The notes: a model not told the origin generated them from the sequence alone. Counted from the first letter of the stretch, positions 16,878 to 26,667 are shown. The stretch is 64,000 bases of DNA from Polynucleobacter sp. AP-Ainpum-60-G11 (GCF_018688375.1 NZ_CP061318.1:434001-498000); one strand, 5' to 3'. Translations and numbers: made by a program.

Positions 16878-17975
16878 ATGGCTGACGAAGAAACCTCTGC
16901 ACCCAAACAACTATCGATAGCTGAAGCCCTGAAAGAGGGCGTCAAAGGCGCTACTCAATCTGGCAATCTCAGCTTTGAAGAGCTTGATGGAGCTTCGCGC
17001 GCCGCCGTGGTTTTGTTGGCGGTGGGCGCGGAATCTGCCGCAAACGTCTTGCGTCAAATGACGCCATTTGAAGTGCAGCGCCTATCAGGAAAGATGGCGG
17101 TGGTTCGTTCATTAAGTCGCGATCTCGTGCTGCAAGTGTTGCGTCAATTTAAAGATGTCACTGCGAATAATTCACAGGTGGCGTTTGATACCGACTCCTT
17201 CATGCAAAACATGCTGACTAAAGCGATGGGTGCTGAAGGTGCTTCTGATTTACTCGGTCGCCTGGAGTCCACGCTCGACATGTCGGGTATTGAGACTTTG
17301 AAGCGCATGGAATCGGATGTTCTGTACGAGATGATTAAGAATGAGCATCCGCAAATTATTGCTACAGTGATGGTGTTCTTAGAGCCATCACAAGCGGCAT
17401 CTGTTCTTAAGCTGTTTGGTGATGATTTGCGTAATGAATTGATCTTGCGTATTGCCTTGTTAGAGAAAGTCCAACCAGCCGCTTTGAAGGAATTGAACGA
17501 AGTGATGTCACGCTCCGCAGGTCCAGATGCCGACTTCCGCAGAAGTACGGTTGGTGGTGTTGTGCCTACCGCAGAAATTCTCAATATGTTGTCTGGTGGT
17601 TTGGACAAAGAAGCGCTCAATACGATTCGTAACTTTAATGGCGAATTGGCTGATGCAATTCAAGAGAAGATGTTCGTTTTCGAGGATTTCAACGATATCG
17701 AAGATCGTTCACTGCAGACTCTGTTGTTAGAAGTTCCGCAAGAAACTTTGATCGTTGCTCTGAAAGGCGCAAGTCCAAAGTTGCGCGAAAAGCTCTTCAA
17801 GAATATGGCCAAGCGTGCCGCCGATGGCGTGCGCGAGGATCTGGAAACTCGCCCACCAGTCAAAGTGCAAGAAGTCGAAGAGATGCAAAAAGAAGTTATT
17901 CGTGTTGCACGTACCTTGGCTGATGAAGGCCGCATGATCATGGAAAGGGGCAAGTCAGCCGATGCCTTCCTCTGA
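16878..17975 (+). CDS. fliG: Flagellar motor switch protein FliG
   Basis: 365 aa, slightly longer than usual because of an extra ~30-residue N-terminal leader. FliG_N, the middle domain with NEHPQIIATVMVFL (EHPQ motif), and a C-terminal torque domain with charged residues (FVFEDFNDIEDR) are all present. FliG couples the MS ring to the stator and sets rotation direction with FliM/FliN. It starts 17 bp after fliF and overlaps fliH by 14 bp. Confidence 0.97.
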   Translation: MADEETSAPKQLSIAEALKEGVKGATQSGNLSFEELDGASRAAVVLLAVGAESAANVLRQMTPFEVQRLSGKMAVVRSLSRDLVLQVLRQFKDVTANNSQVAFDTDSFMQNMLTKAMGAEGASDLLGRLESTLDMSGIETLKRMESDVLYEMIKNEHPQIIATVMVFLEPSQAASVLKLFGDDLRNELILRIALLEKVQPAALKELNEVMSRSAGPDADFRRSTVGGVVPTAEILNMLSGGLDKEALNTIRNFNGELADAIQEKMFVFEDFNDIEDRSLQTLLLEVPQETLIVALKGASPKLREKLFKNMAKRAADGVREDLETRPPVKVQEVEEMQKEVIRVARTLADEGRMIMERGKSADAFL

Positions 17976-18774
17976 TGAGGACTCCCTGCTGACGAGGTGG
18001 GAGCCACCCTCCTTTGATCCTCCAAAGCCCCCAAAACCTCCCAAGGTTGCACCTATTCAATACCCTACGGTTGAAGAGGTTGAGGAGATTCGCGAGAACG
18101 CCTACAAAGAAGCTTACGAGCTAGGTTCAAACCAAGGTTTTGTAGAAGGCAGAGACGCTGGTTACAAAGAAGGTAAAGAATCGGGTTATCGCGAAGGTTA
18201 TAAACAAGGCTATGTAGAAGCGGACGAAGAAACTAAACGTTTGCAAGATGCCTTGGGTCAATTGCTTGAAGCGATTACCGGAATGCCTGAAGCCATTGCT
18301 GAGCCCCTCACACAACTGAGTTTTGAAATTGCTTCACGTCTTACTGCCAATATCTCAATGGAGCGCGCTCCCTTTGTCGCAGCTGTACAAGAAGCGCTGA
18401 TGCGCCTTCCACGCCCCGGTGAAAATCTTTACCTGCGTTTACGCGCAGAAGAAGTGGAGACCTGGAAAAAAATTGTTGATGATCCTGGTCTGCCATTTGC
18501 ATGCACCATTTTGGTTGATGCAGATGTACGACCCGGACATGCTTATGTTGAGGTAAGTGGGGCGCGTATTGATGTAGGTCTTGAAGCGCGCTTAGCTCTA
18601 GTGAGAAATGCCTTAGGCATGGATGGCACTGCTGAAGAGGTCGCCAAGGTAAATACTGAAGCCTTGTTAGATAGCAGCATCAAGATGCTGGATGATGAGT
18701 TGGGTGAAGACTCTCATCTGGATGAAGAGCAGCACCTAGATGCCCCTTACTCTGGTGAGGTGGAAAAAGAGTGA
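17962..18774 (+). CDS. fliH: Flagellar export ATPase regulator FliH
   Basis: 270 aa. A proline-rich N-terminus contains the FliN-binding-like DEDSLLTRWEPP. It is followed by the GxxxG helix repeats typical of FliH (GFVEGRDAGYKEGKESGYRE) and a C-terminal domain that binds FliI. FliH inhibits and localises the FliI ATPase. The coding sequence overlaps fliG by 14 bp and ends in a GTGA overlap with fliI. An acidic C-terminal extension of ~30 residues follows the domain. Confidence 0.93.
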   Translation: MPSSDEDSLLTRWEPPSFDPPKPPKPPKVAPIQYPTVEEVEEIRENAYKEAYELGSNQGFVEGRDAGYKEGKESGYREGYKQGYVEADEETKRLQDALGQLLEAITGMPEAIAEPLTQLSFEIASRLTANISMERAPFVAAVQEALMRLPRPGENLYLRLRAEEVETWKKIVDDPGLPFACTILVDADVRPGHAYVEVSGARIDVGLEARLALVRNALGMDGTAEEVAKVNTEALLDSSIKMLDDELGEDSHLDEEQHLDAPYSGEVEKE

Positions 18775-20156
18775 GTCACTTGCAGCCGGCTCAAATAGCA
18801 GATCAACTAGAGATGCGCAGGCAACATCTGGCGCAAACACCTCGCTCTATTCGCGAAGGTAAGCTCAAACGGGTTTCTGGAATTGTGCTTGAGGTGGAGG
18901 GTTTGCCAATGAGTATTGGCACTGGCGCAACGATTCTTTCTGAGCTCGGTGGCAAAACCTACGATGCAGAGTGCATTGGCTTTAACGGCGCAATTACTTA
19001 TTTGATGCCTATCGATACGATGGAAGGAATTTCTCCGGGTGCCTTGGTGTACCCAGCAGATACTCCTTTCAATTCTGGATCGGGATATACCTCTAATAGC
19101 ATTGGCGAGCCATTACCGATTGGTGAGAGTCTGCTTGGTCGTGTAGTCGATGGCCTGGGTCGTCCGATTGATGGCAAAGGTTATGGAGAAAAACAATTCT
19201 CCCCATTCATTCAAAGAACTTTGAATCCATTGGATCGAACACCTATTCATGAACCATTAGATGTTGGCATTCAAGCAGTTAATGGTTTGCTTACCGTTGG
19301 TCGAGGACAGCGCGTTGGAATCTTTGCGGGTTCTGGTGTTGGCAAAAGCGTTTTATTAGGTATGCTCGCGCGCAACTGTGTGGCTGATGTCATCGTGATT
19401 GGTTTGGTGGGTGAGCGTGGTCGTGAAGTGCGTGAGTTTTGTGAAGACACGCTAGGCCCAGAATCATTTAAGCGTGCAGTTGTAGTTGCGGCACCTGCAG
19501 ATGCATCTCCTTTGGCGCGCTCAAAAGGCGCTTCATATGCAACTGATGTGGCGATCTGGTTTAGAGACCAAGGTAAGCACGTAGTTCTCATTGTGGATTC
19601 TCTAACGCGCTATGCGATGGCATTGCGAGAGATTGGTCTGAGCTTAGGTGAGGCGCCAGTAGCACGTGGATATCCACCTAGTGTGTTTGCTCGTATGCCT
19701 GAACTCGTTGAGCGGGTTGGTAATGGCGCTAATCCCGATGGATCCATTACCGCGTTTTATACCGTCCTGCTAGAGGGTGACGATACGAATGATCCGGTTG
19801 CTGATACTGCCCGGGGAATTTTGGACGGCCACTTCTTCTTATCTCGAGAATTGGCAGATAGCGGCCACTACCCAGCAATCGATGTAGAAAAATCGATTTC
19901 ACGCGTGATGCCTAAAGTGGTATCTAAAGAGCACCTCTTATCCGCTAGACGCTTAAAACAACTTTATAGCCGCTACATGCGAGGGCGCGATTTGGTCTCC
20001 ATGGGCGCTTATATTGCCGGCACTGACCCGGATTTAGATGCAGCGCTCCAGGCTTGGCCAAAGATTCAGGCGTTTTTGCAGCAAGATGCCGAGCAAACTA
20101 TTCCGATCGATCAAACCGAAAAACTCCTTTTCGAGATCGCTCCGCCGGTGGTCTAA
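18771..20156 (+). CDS. fliI: Flagellum-specific ATPase FliI
   Basis: 461 aa F1-beta-like ATPase. Walker A GSGVGKS is at 187-193, the ATPase signature YPPSVFARMPELVERVGN follows, and the catalytic Glu region is GLVGERGREVREF. FliI energises or assists delivery of export substrates at the flagellar secretion gate. It uses a GTG start overlapping the fliH stop (GTGA), which indicates translational coupling. Confidence 0.97.
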   Translation: MSHLQPAQIADQLEMRRQHLAQTPRSIREGKLKRVSGIVLEVEGLPMSIGTGATILSELGGKTYDAECIGFNGAITYLMPIDTMEGISPGALVYPADTPFNSGSGYTSNSIGEPLPIGESLLGRVVDGLGRPIDGKGYGEKQFSPFIQRTLNPLDRTPIHEPLDVGIQAVNGLLTVGRGQRVGIFAGSGVGKSVLLGMLARNCVADVIVIGLVGERGREVREFCEDTLGPESFKRAVVVAAPADASPLARSKGASYATDVAIWFRDQGKHVVLIVDSLTRYAMALREIGLSLGEAPVARGYPPSVFARMPELVERVGNGANPDGSITAFYTVLLEGDDTNDPVADTARGILDGHFFLSRELADSGHYPAIDVEKSISRVMPKVVSKEHLLSARRLKQLYSRYMRGRDLVSMGAYIAGTDPDLDAALQAWPKIQAFLQQDAEQTIPIDQTEKLLFEIAPPVV

Positions 20157-20163
20157 TCCCCTT

Positions 20164-20610
20164 ATGTCTGCAATTGAGCTGCTACTTCGTCTAGCCAAAA
20201 TCCGCGAGGATCAAGCGATGGCACGTGCAAAAAGGGCAGCTGGCCAGGTTAATCAAACAAAAGCCTTTAAAAATCAAGTGCTTGAGTATGCCAAGGACTA
20301 TGAAGTGCAGATGATTGCCGGTGGCAATCAAAGTGTTTCAGTGGCATTCATACAGGATGCCAATGCCTTCAGGGAAAAGCTGATTCAGAGCTCAATTGAG
20401 ATGGATGGGCAGATTCAAGGGCTATCTAGGGCCTCGGAAGACACGCTTAAGACTGCCACAGAGGCCAGAATGCGCACCCGTGGATTGACTAAATTAGTTG
20501 ATAAAAAGAAGCTGGAAGCCAGAAAGAAGAAGGCTAAGGCGGAAATGAACCTCTTTGAAGACAACTACGCCGCGAGGGCTTTTGCCAATTCTGGCACGAA
20601 AGATGCATAG
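20164..20610 (+). CDS. fliJ: Flagellar export protein FliJ
   Basis: 148 aa from ATG 20164, seven bases after fliI. It is an all-helical coiled-coil protein (SAIELLLRLAKIREDQAMARAKRA at the start, a lysine-rich DKKKLEARKKKAKAE segment near the end), as expected for FliJ, the central stalk inserted into the FliI hexamer. Open reading upstream of 20164 overlaps fliI and is not used. Confidence 0.88.
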   Translation: MSAIELLLRLAKIREDQAMARAKRAAGQVNQTKAFKNQVLEYAKDYEVQMIAGGNQSVSVAFIQDANAFREKLIQSSIEMDGQIQGLSRASEDTLKTATEARMRTRGLTKLVDKKKLEARKKKAKAEMNLFEDNYAARAFANSGTKDA

Positions 20611-20636
20611 TAAGTAGTGTTCCTTTTGGAGAGGCT

Positions 20637-22199
20637 ATGCCAACAGTAAGTCAAATTCGAATGCAAGCAGCAGCCAGTGGCGTAAATGCCGCAGGTAGCA
20701 AGTCGGGCTCAACGCCTGGCGGCTCTGCTATGCCTGTAGGATTTGAAGCCTTCTTGTCAGCGCTAGATCGCTCTACAGCTTCTCGTCGTGAGGCCCAGCT
20801 AACTTCTGGCCAATCTACTACTTCAGGCGCTTTTGCTATGCAAAATTTGCCTACTATGGGTGCTAAACAGCCTGGGGCTGCAAAAAATACTGATCCAGTC
20901 GATCTGTTAATGGCAGAAATAGCCGCACAGGGCTTGCTCAATGTTGCTTTTCAAAACCCAAGCCAAGTAAATCAGACGAATGGTGCTACAAATACTGATG
21001 CAGCTACTGATATTCAGAGTTTGCTGAGCAGTCTTAATACGCAACAAAATCAATCCATATTGGGATTGGCAAACGGGCAACAGCTCGATGCAAAACAAAC
21101 AGCCTTGATTAGCCAGGCACTTTCCAAAGCAATGAAAGCTTCTGGTCAGGGCGCGGAAGTTGCTATGCAAGGTCAAGCAGCTTCCCTGCTACAAGCATTG
21201 CAACAACAGTCCTTGGGTCAGCAAAATACCCAAACTCCAGCCCAAATTGCTAGCGCTATTCAAAGCCTGGCTCAGAAAAATGGCATTACTCTGCCTCCTG
21301 AGATTCAGACTCAATTGACGAACCTCATTAATAAGGGTTCTGAAACAGGCTCGATTAAGCTTTTGGGAGTAGAGGGAGCTGGACAGCAAACCTCTGCAGT
21401 AGTGGTTGAGCAGGCCGGTGTAGTTGATCCCACCAAGGCAACTACGATTCAAAATGTAACTGATCCTAAGGCTCCTAACGTATTGACAAGCGCTGGCGAC
21501 AAGCTAGCCAAGTCTAAGACTTTGGACGCCAACTTAACTTCAGGTAATTTAAGTGATAAAGGTCAGCTCGCTAAAGGCGGTGCACCATTGATGAGTGCAA
21601 GTGCTGTGGACGCCAAGGGCGCAGTAGAAGCCCAAAGCTTGTCCCATACCGAGAAGCAAGAATTTAAAGAGACTTTAAATTTAAGCGAAATTACTGCAAG
21701 TAACGGCAATTTAGCTAGATTAGATGCTCAAAATGTAGGCAATCAACAGAAGATCGAGTTGAAGGCCTCAGAAGTTTCCCTAGCCTCAGGACCTCTGCAT
21801 GAGCAGGTCATGAGCGCAGCTAAGTCGGGTGGCGGTCGGATTATGTTGGAATTGACCCCTCCAGAGCAAGGAACCATTCGTATTGACCTTCGAATTGACC
21901 AAACCGGACGTGCTCACCTCATCGTTGAGGGTGCCAGTGATGCTACAAAATCACGCCTTGATCAAGGTGGCCAAAACCTGAAAAATGAATTTGCTCAAAT
22001 GGGCTTGAATTTATCGCTCGATTTAAGGCAGGGTGGTCAATCTCAGCAAGCTCGAGAGCAAGGTTTTGGCGGTTCTCGACAAGGTTTTTACAACAGTCAG
22101 TCTACGATTTCTCAAAGCTCAAATACAACATTAGCCATCGGTTCTGTCAGATCAGGTGATAATAGGGGAAATAGCGATACAGTCCACCTGTATGCTTGA
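20637..22199 (+). CDS. fliK: Flagellar hook-length control protein FliK
   Basis: 520 aa. A long Gln/Ala/Ser-rich N-terminal ruler region precedes the Flg_hook domain (about 390-480) with the conserved core RIMLELTPPEQGTIRIDLRI and LRQGGQSQQAR. FliK measures the hook and triggers the FlhB substrate switch. It starts 26 bp after fliJ with GGAG upstream. The window encodes a second protein with a similar C-terminal domain at 10303-11364. Confidence 0.93.
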   Translation: MPTVSQIRMQAAASGVNAAGSKSGSTPGGSAMPVGFEAFLSALDRSTASRREAQLTSGQSTTSGAFAMQNLPTMGAKQPGAAKNTDPVDLLMAEIAAQGLLNVAFQNPSQVNQTNGATNTDAATDIQSLLSSLNTQQNQSILGLANGQQLDAKQTALISQALSKAMKASGQGAEVAMQGQAASLLQALQQQSLGQQNTQTPAQIASAIQSLAQKNGITLPPEIQTQLTNLINKGSETGSIKLLGVEGAGQQTSAVVVEQAGVVDPTKATTIQNVTDPKAPNVLTSAGDKLAKSKTLDANLTSGNLSDKGQLAKGGAPLMSASAVDAKGAVEAQSLSHTEKQEFKETLNLSEITASNGNLARLDAQNVGNQQKIELKASEVSLASGPLHEQVMSAAKSGGGRIMLELTPPEQGTIRIDLRIDQTGRAHLIVEGASDATKSRLDQGGQNLKNEFAQMGLNLSLDLRQGGQSQQAREQGFGGSRQGFYNSQSTISQSSNTTLAIGSVRSGDNRGNSDTVHLYA

Positions 22200-22226
22200 T
22201 ATTATTGAGTAAAGAGGAATACAGCG

Positions 22227-22979
22227 ATGGCTGAAGAAGAGCGTATTGAACCGACTTTAGATCCGAATGCAGCAGCACCTGCTGCAGCTGCTTCAGGCCC
22301 TCCCGCACATGATGACGGTGCCGCAGAAACAGAAAAGCCTAAAAGCAAAAAAACACTTTTTATCATTATTGGTTTAGTGGTTGTGATTGCTGGCGCTGTA
22401 GGCGGATACATGTACATGCAGCACGCTGCTGAAGCTAAGCGGCACCAGGAAGCAGAAGAAAAGCGTCCTGAGAATATCCTGAAAAAACAGTTGATGGAGC
22501 GTAAAGAAAATGCGCCTCCAATCTATATTCCGCTTGAAGAGATGGTGGTCAATCTTCCTGGTCGTGGTGGCGAACATTATTTGCAAGCAAAGATTGTTCT
22601 GAGAACAAATGATTCCGCTACAGAGGGCAAGATTAAGAATTTCATGCCGGTGATTCGGGACAAGATCATTACTGTTCTGTCCTCACGTCAAATGCAAGAG
22701 TTGGCTACGGTAGAAGGCAAGGTCATGATGGCGCGAGAAATTGCCTTAGTGATCAACTCCATCATTGCGCCACAGCTAACTGCGATTTATATTTTGCAAC
22801 AACAGCCAGGTACTGCTGATATGCAAAATTTAGAGCGCATTGGTGCAGTTCCAAAAGAGACATCTTCCGGTCAAAAAATTACCGGCGAAGCTGCAAGAGC
22901 GGCTGCTGAATTCTGGAATGTCACTGAAATGGATTTGCCAGTGCAAGCTGTGTTGTTCAGTTCTTTTGTGATGCAGTAA
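22227..22979 (+). CDS. fliL: Flagellar basal body-associated protein FliL (long form)
   Basis: 250 aa, longer than the usual 150-180. A ~40-residue Ala/Pro/Glu-rich cytoplasmic tail is followed by one membrane segment (about 44-65, LFIIIGLVVVIAGAVGGYMY) and the periplasmic FliL domain (PLEEMVVNLPG, HYLQAKIVLR). The C-terminus extends beyond the classical domain (about 195-250). FliL rings surround stators and aid their activation. It starts 27 bp after fliK with GAGGAA upstream. Confidence 0.93.
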   Translation: MAEEERIEPTLDPNAAAPAAAASGPPAHDDGAAETEKPKSKKTLFIIIGLVVVIAGAVGGYMYMQHAAEAKRHQEAEEKRPENILKKQLMERKENAPPIYIPLEEMVVNLPGRGGEHYLQAKIVLRTNDSATEGKIKNFMPVIRDKIITVLSSRQMQELATVEGKVMMAREIALVINSIIAPQLTAIYILQQQPGTADMQNLERIGAVPKETSSGQKITGEAARAAAEFWNVTEMDLPVQAVLFSSFVMQ

Positions 22980-23011
22980 TCGACCACTTTAGAAAGTCCA
23001 CTTAGGAAAAC

Positions 23012-24109
23012 ATGGCGGCAGAGGAAATCAATGTCGAAATGAACATTGACGCTGAAGATCAGCGTGCAATGTTTGATAAATCGAAGATCATTGCTCGGCG
23101 CCGCATGCCGACTTTGGAGTTGATTCACGAACGTTTTAGTCGTGCAGTCCGACTCACACTCTTCAACATGATTCGTGCGCCGATTGAAGTGCAGATGCAT
23201 CTTCCGGTGGTCAAGAGTTATCAAAAATTCGTAGATGAGTTTCCAGAGCGTACTAATATTAATATCGTTGGTATCCGCCCGCTTCGTGGTGTGGGTTGCT
23301 GGATTGTCGATCCAGGTGTCGTGTATATCGCGATTGACAATATGTTTGGTGGCGAAGGACGTCTAGCTCCACGCCTCAACTTGCGTGAATACACCGCCAC
23401 AGAATTGCGCATTATTCGCCGCTTAGTTGACGCCTTTCTCAGTGAGTACGAGAAAGCGTGGAAATCTGTCTATGAGATTAAGTTTGACTTCATGAGGCAG
23501 GAAACAAACTTTGGTTTTGCCAAGATCACCTCTCCAGGTGAAATGGTGCTGCATTCCAAATTCACTATTGAGATTAATGGCCGACCAGGCGATATCGATT
23601 TGTGTATTCCATTCTGGGTCTTAGAGCCGGTTAAAAGTATTCTGTACAACAATATGCAGGGCTTTGCGACCGAGCCTGACCAGCATTGGACTGATTTGTT
23701 AAATGATCAAGTTCATGAGGCGCCAGTTACTGCTGTAGCAGTACTAGCTCGCAAGCAAATGTTGCTCCGTGAAATCACCTCACTCTCGGTTGGGGACATT
23801 ATTCCGATTGAGATTAATGATCCTGTGACCGTTTATGTAGATGGTTTGCCGGTGATTAAAGGGCAATATGGTACGAAAGATGGTCGCTATTCGGTAAAGG
23901 TCGGCACGATTCAACATCCTGCGGAATTCTTGAAGAGCCCTCTAGAGAGTGCGCGCCTTGGACCAAGTATGATGCGCAGTGCTGAAAAAGGGGAGCTTTA
24001 TGAGCAACTGCCAGAAGCCGCCCAAAGTCATGTTGTTGCGCCGGAAAGTCCAGACGCAAGCGATACAATTAGCGCAGTGGCTGATGGTTTAGTGCCTGAT
24101 GGTCAATGA
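23012..24109 (+). CDS. fliM: Flagellar motor switch protein FliM
   Basis: 365 aa. CheC-like middle domain with NMIRAPIEVQ, GIRPLRGVGCWIVDPGVVY and DNMFGGEGR, then a C-terminal SpoA domain (about 255-325) with SVGDIIPIEI. FliM forms most of the C ring and binds CheY-P. The N-terminal CheY-binding segment is hard to see: LSQDEID is replaced by an acidic stretch (NVEMNIDAEDQRAMF). A ~40-residue tail follows the SpoA domain. Confidence 0.95.
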   Translation: MAAEEINVEMNIDAEDQRAMFDKSKIIARRRMPTLELIHERFSRAVRLTLFNMIRAPIEVQMHLPVVKSYQKFVDEFPERTNINIVGIRPLRGVGCWIVDPGVVYIAIDNMFGGEGRLAPRLNLREYTATELRIIRRLVDAFLSEYEKAWKSVYEIKFDFMRQETNFGFAKITSPGEMVLHSKFTIEINGRPGDIDLCIPFWVLEPVKSILYNNMQGFATEPDQHWTDLLNDQVHEAPVTAVAVLARKQMLLREITSLSVGDIIPIEINDPVTVYVDGLPVIKGQYGTKDGRYSVKVGTIQHPAEFLKSPLESARLGPSMMRSAEKGELYEQLPEAAQSHVVAPESPDASDTISAVADGLVPDGQ

Positions 24110-24141
24110 TGCACAAAGAAAGCAGAGAATAGGGAATCACC

Positions 24142-24519
24142 ATGGCTGAAAACGATAACGATTTAGCAAAATCGATGACTAGTGCAGATGTATCTGGTTC
24201 ATTGAGAAAAGCCACCTTTAATAATCTAGAGGAAGGTGCTAGAACGAACCCAGACTTCAACGAAATTGACTTGGTAATGGATGTGCCAGTTCAAGTCACT
24301 GTTGAGTTGGGTCGCGCCAAAATGCAAATTCGCAATCTGCTGAACTTGACCTATGGCTCTGTGATTGAATTGGATATTCTGGCTGGTGAGCCACTTGAAG
24401 TCGTTGTTAATGGATGCTTGGTTGCTCAGGGCGAAGTAGTGATTGTGAACGACCGTTATGGTATTCGCTTGACTGATATCGTTACTCCAGCAGAGCGTCT
24501 GCGTAAAATTAATCGTTAA
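24142..24519 (+). CDS. fliN: Flagellar motor switch protein FliN
   Basis: 125 aa with a C-terminal SpoA domain: DVPVQVTVELGRAKM, LNLTYGSVIELD, NGCLVAQGEVVIVNDRYGIRLTDI. FliN completes the C ring with FliM and docks FliH. It starts 32 bp after fliM with a GGGAA-type Shine-Dalgarno. Confidence 0.96.
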   Translation: MAENDNDLAKSMTSADVSGSLRKATFNNLEEGARTNPDFNEIDLVMDVPVQVTVELGRAKMQIRNLLNLTYGSVIELDILAGEPLEVVVNGCLVAQGEVVIVNDRYGIRLTDIVTPAERLRKINR

Positions 24520-24524
24520 TTGAC

Positions 24525-24863
24525 ATGGGCTCCTCAGTCGGAGGTATGTTGCTCTTTTCATTTATCTGGCTTGCACTTGCAGCTGCTCTGATTTGGGTTG
24601 TTGCATTTTTAGTAAAACGTGACTCTGCGATGCGCGCTAGCAACCCACATGTGATGATCTTGGCTCAACAAGCATTGGGCCCTCGCGAACGAGTAATTGT
24701 CCTTAATGTCTTAAATCGTATCTTGGTTGTGGGGCACACTCCCAGTCAAATTACTCTCCTGACTGAGCTTGATCCCGAGGATGTTGCTAATTTGAAGCCG
24801 CAAGCGGCGAGCACAGATTTTGCAAATAATTTGCGCCAGTTTGTGAAAAGAAAATTAGGATGA
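24525..24863 (+). CDS. fliO: Flagellar export gate assembly protein FliO
   Basis: 112 aa. One N-terminal membrane segment (about 7-28) precedes a short cytoplasmic domain with VMILAQQALGPRERVIVLNV, the FliO signature. FliO helps assemble the FliP ring. It lies five bases after fliN and overlaps fliP by ATGA. Confidence 0.85.
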   Translation: MGSSVGGMLLFSFIWLALAAALIWVVAFLVKRDSAMRASNPHVMILAQQALGPRERVIVLNVLNRILVVGHTPSQITLLTELDPEDVANLKPQAASTDFANNLRQFVKRKLG

Positions 24864-25606
24864 AACGCAAAATATTCTGGTACTCATTTGGAATTACAGC
24901 CCTGATTGGGCTGTTTCCATTAGTTGCCTGGAGTCAATCTTTGCCTTTAGTGACTGCTAAGGCGGGTGGCGGCGGCACCATGTATGCAGTGCCAGTAGAA
25001 ACCATCATTGCACTAACGGCCTTAAGCTTTTTGCCGGCTGCTTTGGTTCTGATGACCAGCTTCACGCGCATCTTGATTGTCTTTTCCCTATTGCGTCAGG
25101 CTCTGGGTTTGACAACCATGCCGCCCAATATTGTGTTGATCGGTCTTTCATTTTTCTTGACGCTGTTCATCATGAATCCCGTCTTGGACTCCATTTATAA
25201 GAGTGCTTACCAGCCCTATGCTGCTGGCAAGATGGGCTTTCCTCAGGCGGTAGAGGTGGGCGCTAAACCCTTAAAAGAATTCATGCTCAAGCAAACCCGT
25301 CGAGATGATCTCAACCTCTTTGCAAAAATGTATGGTCAAGAAATTGCTACTCGCGAGGATGTGCCGTTTACTGTTTTAATTCCAGCGTTCGCCATCTCCG
25401 AAATCAAGACAGGCTTTCTCATTGGCTTCGTGATTTACTTACCATTCTTGGTGATTGACTTCGCTGTCGCCAGTATTTTGACCTCGCTTGGTATGGTGAT
25501 GGTTTCGCCCATGATGTTTTCATTGCCACTAAAGTTAATTGTGTTTGCCTTGGCTGACGGGTGGGCGCTTCTGTCTACCTCGCTTGTACAAAGTTACATT
25601 AATTAG
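24860..25606 (+). CDS. fliP: Flagellar export gate protein FliP
   Basis: 248 aa with a cleavable-type N-terminal signal and four membrane segments. Signatures: MTSFTRILIVFSLLRQALG, PPNIVLIGLSFFLTLFIM, and VPFTVLIPAFAISEIKTGF. FliP forms the core of the export gate with FliQ and FliR. It is coupled to fliO by an ATGA overlap. Confidence 0.97.
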   Translation: MKRKIFWYSFGITALIGLFPLVAWSQSLPLVTAKAGGGGTMYAVPVETIIALTALSFLPAALVLMTSFTRILIVFSLLRQALGLTTMPPNIVLIGLSFFLTLFIMNPVLDSIYKSAYQPYAAGKMGFPQAVEVGAKPLKEFMLKQTRRDDLNLFAKMYGQEIATREDVPFTVLIPAFAISEIKTGFLIGFVIYLPFLVIDFAVASILTSLGMVMVSPMMFSLPLKLIVFALADGWALLSTSLVQSYIN

Positions 25607-25611
25607 TTCTC

Positions 25612-25881
25612 ATGGAAAGCGGAGTCATTATCGATTTGGTGTACCAAGCCTTGAGAATGGCTGCGGTATTGGCGGGTCCGATATTGATGGCCTTGCTAGT
25701 AGTGGGTTTAGTAATTGGTATTTTGCAAGCCGCTACTTCTGTTAATGAATCGACCGTTGCCTTTGTTCCTAAATTGATTGTCTTCGGTGTGGTCATCATG
25801 TTGATTGGACCGGTCACCTTAGTCTTATTCACTGATTACATTAAAGAGCTCTTTGCTCGTATCCCTGGTTTGGTGAACTAA
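25612..25881 (+). CDS. fliQ: Flagellar export gate protein FliQ
   Basis: 89 aa with two membrane segments. The family core GLVIGILQAATSVNESTVAFVPK is present. FliQ wraps the FliP/FliR gate. It lies between fliP and fliR with gaps of five and three bases. Confidence 0.96.
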   Translation: MESGVIIDLVYQALRMAAVLAGPILMALLVVGLVIGILQAATSVNESTVAFVPKLIVFGVVIMLIGPVTLVLFTDYIKELFARIPGLVN

Positions 25882-25884
25882 TTT

Positions 25885-26667
25885 ATGTTGACCATTTCAG
25901 GTCTTCAGATTGAGCAGTACATGGCAATCTTTATGTTTGCTTCAATGCGAGTGTTTGGTCTTTTCCTCACCACGCCACTATTTGCCTTTCGAGCACTCCC
26001 AATGCAGTTTCGTTTATTGGTGGCACTCTCGTTTGCTGCCTATATGATGCCCGTGATTTCTTCCGAGTTAATTCCTAATCCGGGCAGCATTACTTTCCTT
26101 GCCTCAGTGATCGAGTTATGTATCGGGGCATTTATGGGCTTTGTGATTCGCGTAGGTTTCATGGTGATTGATATTGCTGCTGAAGTTTTATCCTTTCAGG
26201 CAGGCTTTAGTTTTGCTTCCACTGCATTTCGAGATCCGGCTTTAGATTCTGGTTTAGTGGGTCAATTCTTGGGATTAACTGCGATCGCTTTGGCTTTTTC
26301 CCTCAACATTCATCTGGTCCTGATTGAAATCATTTTGAGTAGCTTTAAAACAATCCCGGTTGGAGTTTGGCCTGATGCATGGTCATCCAAGGGGGTGCTA
26401 GAGTTAATTGCTGCCTCATTTCGTTTGGGATTAATTTTGTCCATGCCTATACTGCTCGTGTATATGATGTTTAATTTAACGCAGGCATTTTTAGGTAGAA
26501 CCAGTCCGCAGATGAACTTATTCTCGGTGGGCTTTGCCGTCAGTATCCCTTTGGCATTCTTAGTTATATTTATGATTCTTCCTGATTTACAAATTGTTTT
26601 GGAGCGCTCCCTTGAAAACCCACTGCAACTTATTCGCCAAGGCGTGGAGATACCAAATGCAAGATAA
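25885..26667 (+). CDS. fliR: Flagellar export gate protein FliR
   Basis: 260 aa with about six membrane segments. FliR features include RVFGLFLTTPLFAFRALP near the start, GQFLGLTAIALAFSLNIHL in the middle and RTSPQMNLFSVGFAVSIPL toward the end. It completes the FliPQR gate. The stop overlaps the start of the next, unknown gene by 11 bases. Confidence 0.96.
   Translation: MLTISGLQIEQYMAIFMFASMRVFGLFLTTPLFAFRALPMQFRLLVALSFAAYMMPVISSELIPNPGSITFLASVIELCIGAFMGFVIRVGFMVIDIAAEVLSFQAGFSFASTAFRDPALDSGLVGQFLGLTAIALAFSLNIHLVLIEIILSSFKTIPVGVWPDAWSSKGVLELIAASFRLGLILSMPILLVYMMFNLTQAFLGRTSPQMNLFSVGFAVSIPLAFLVIFMILPDLQIVLERSLENPLQLIRQGVEIPNAR

Noticed and set aside
17144..17620. 158-aa minus-strand ORF inside fliG
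   Set aside because: Antisense to a highly conserved flagellar gene and without recognisable protein features.
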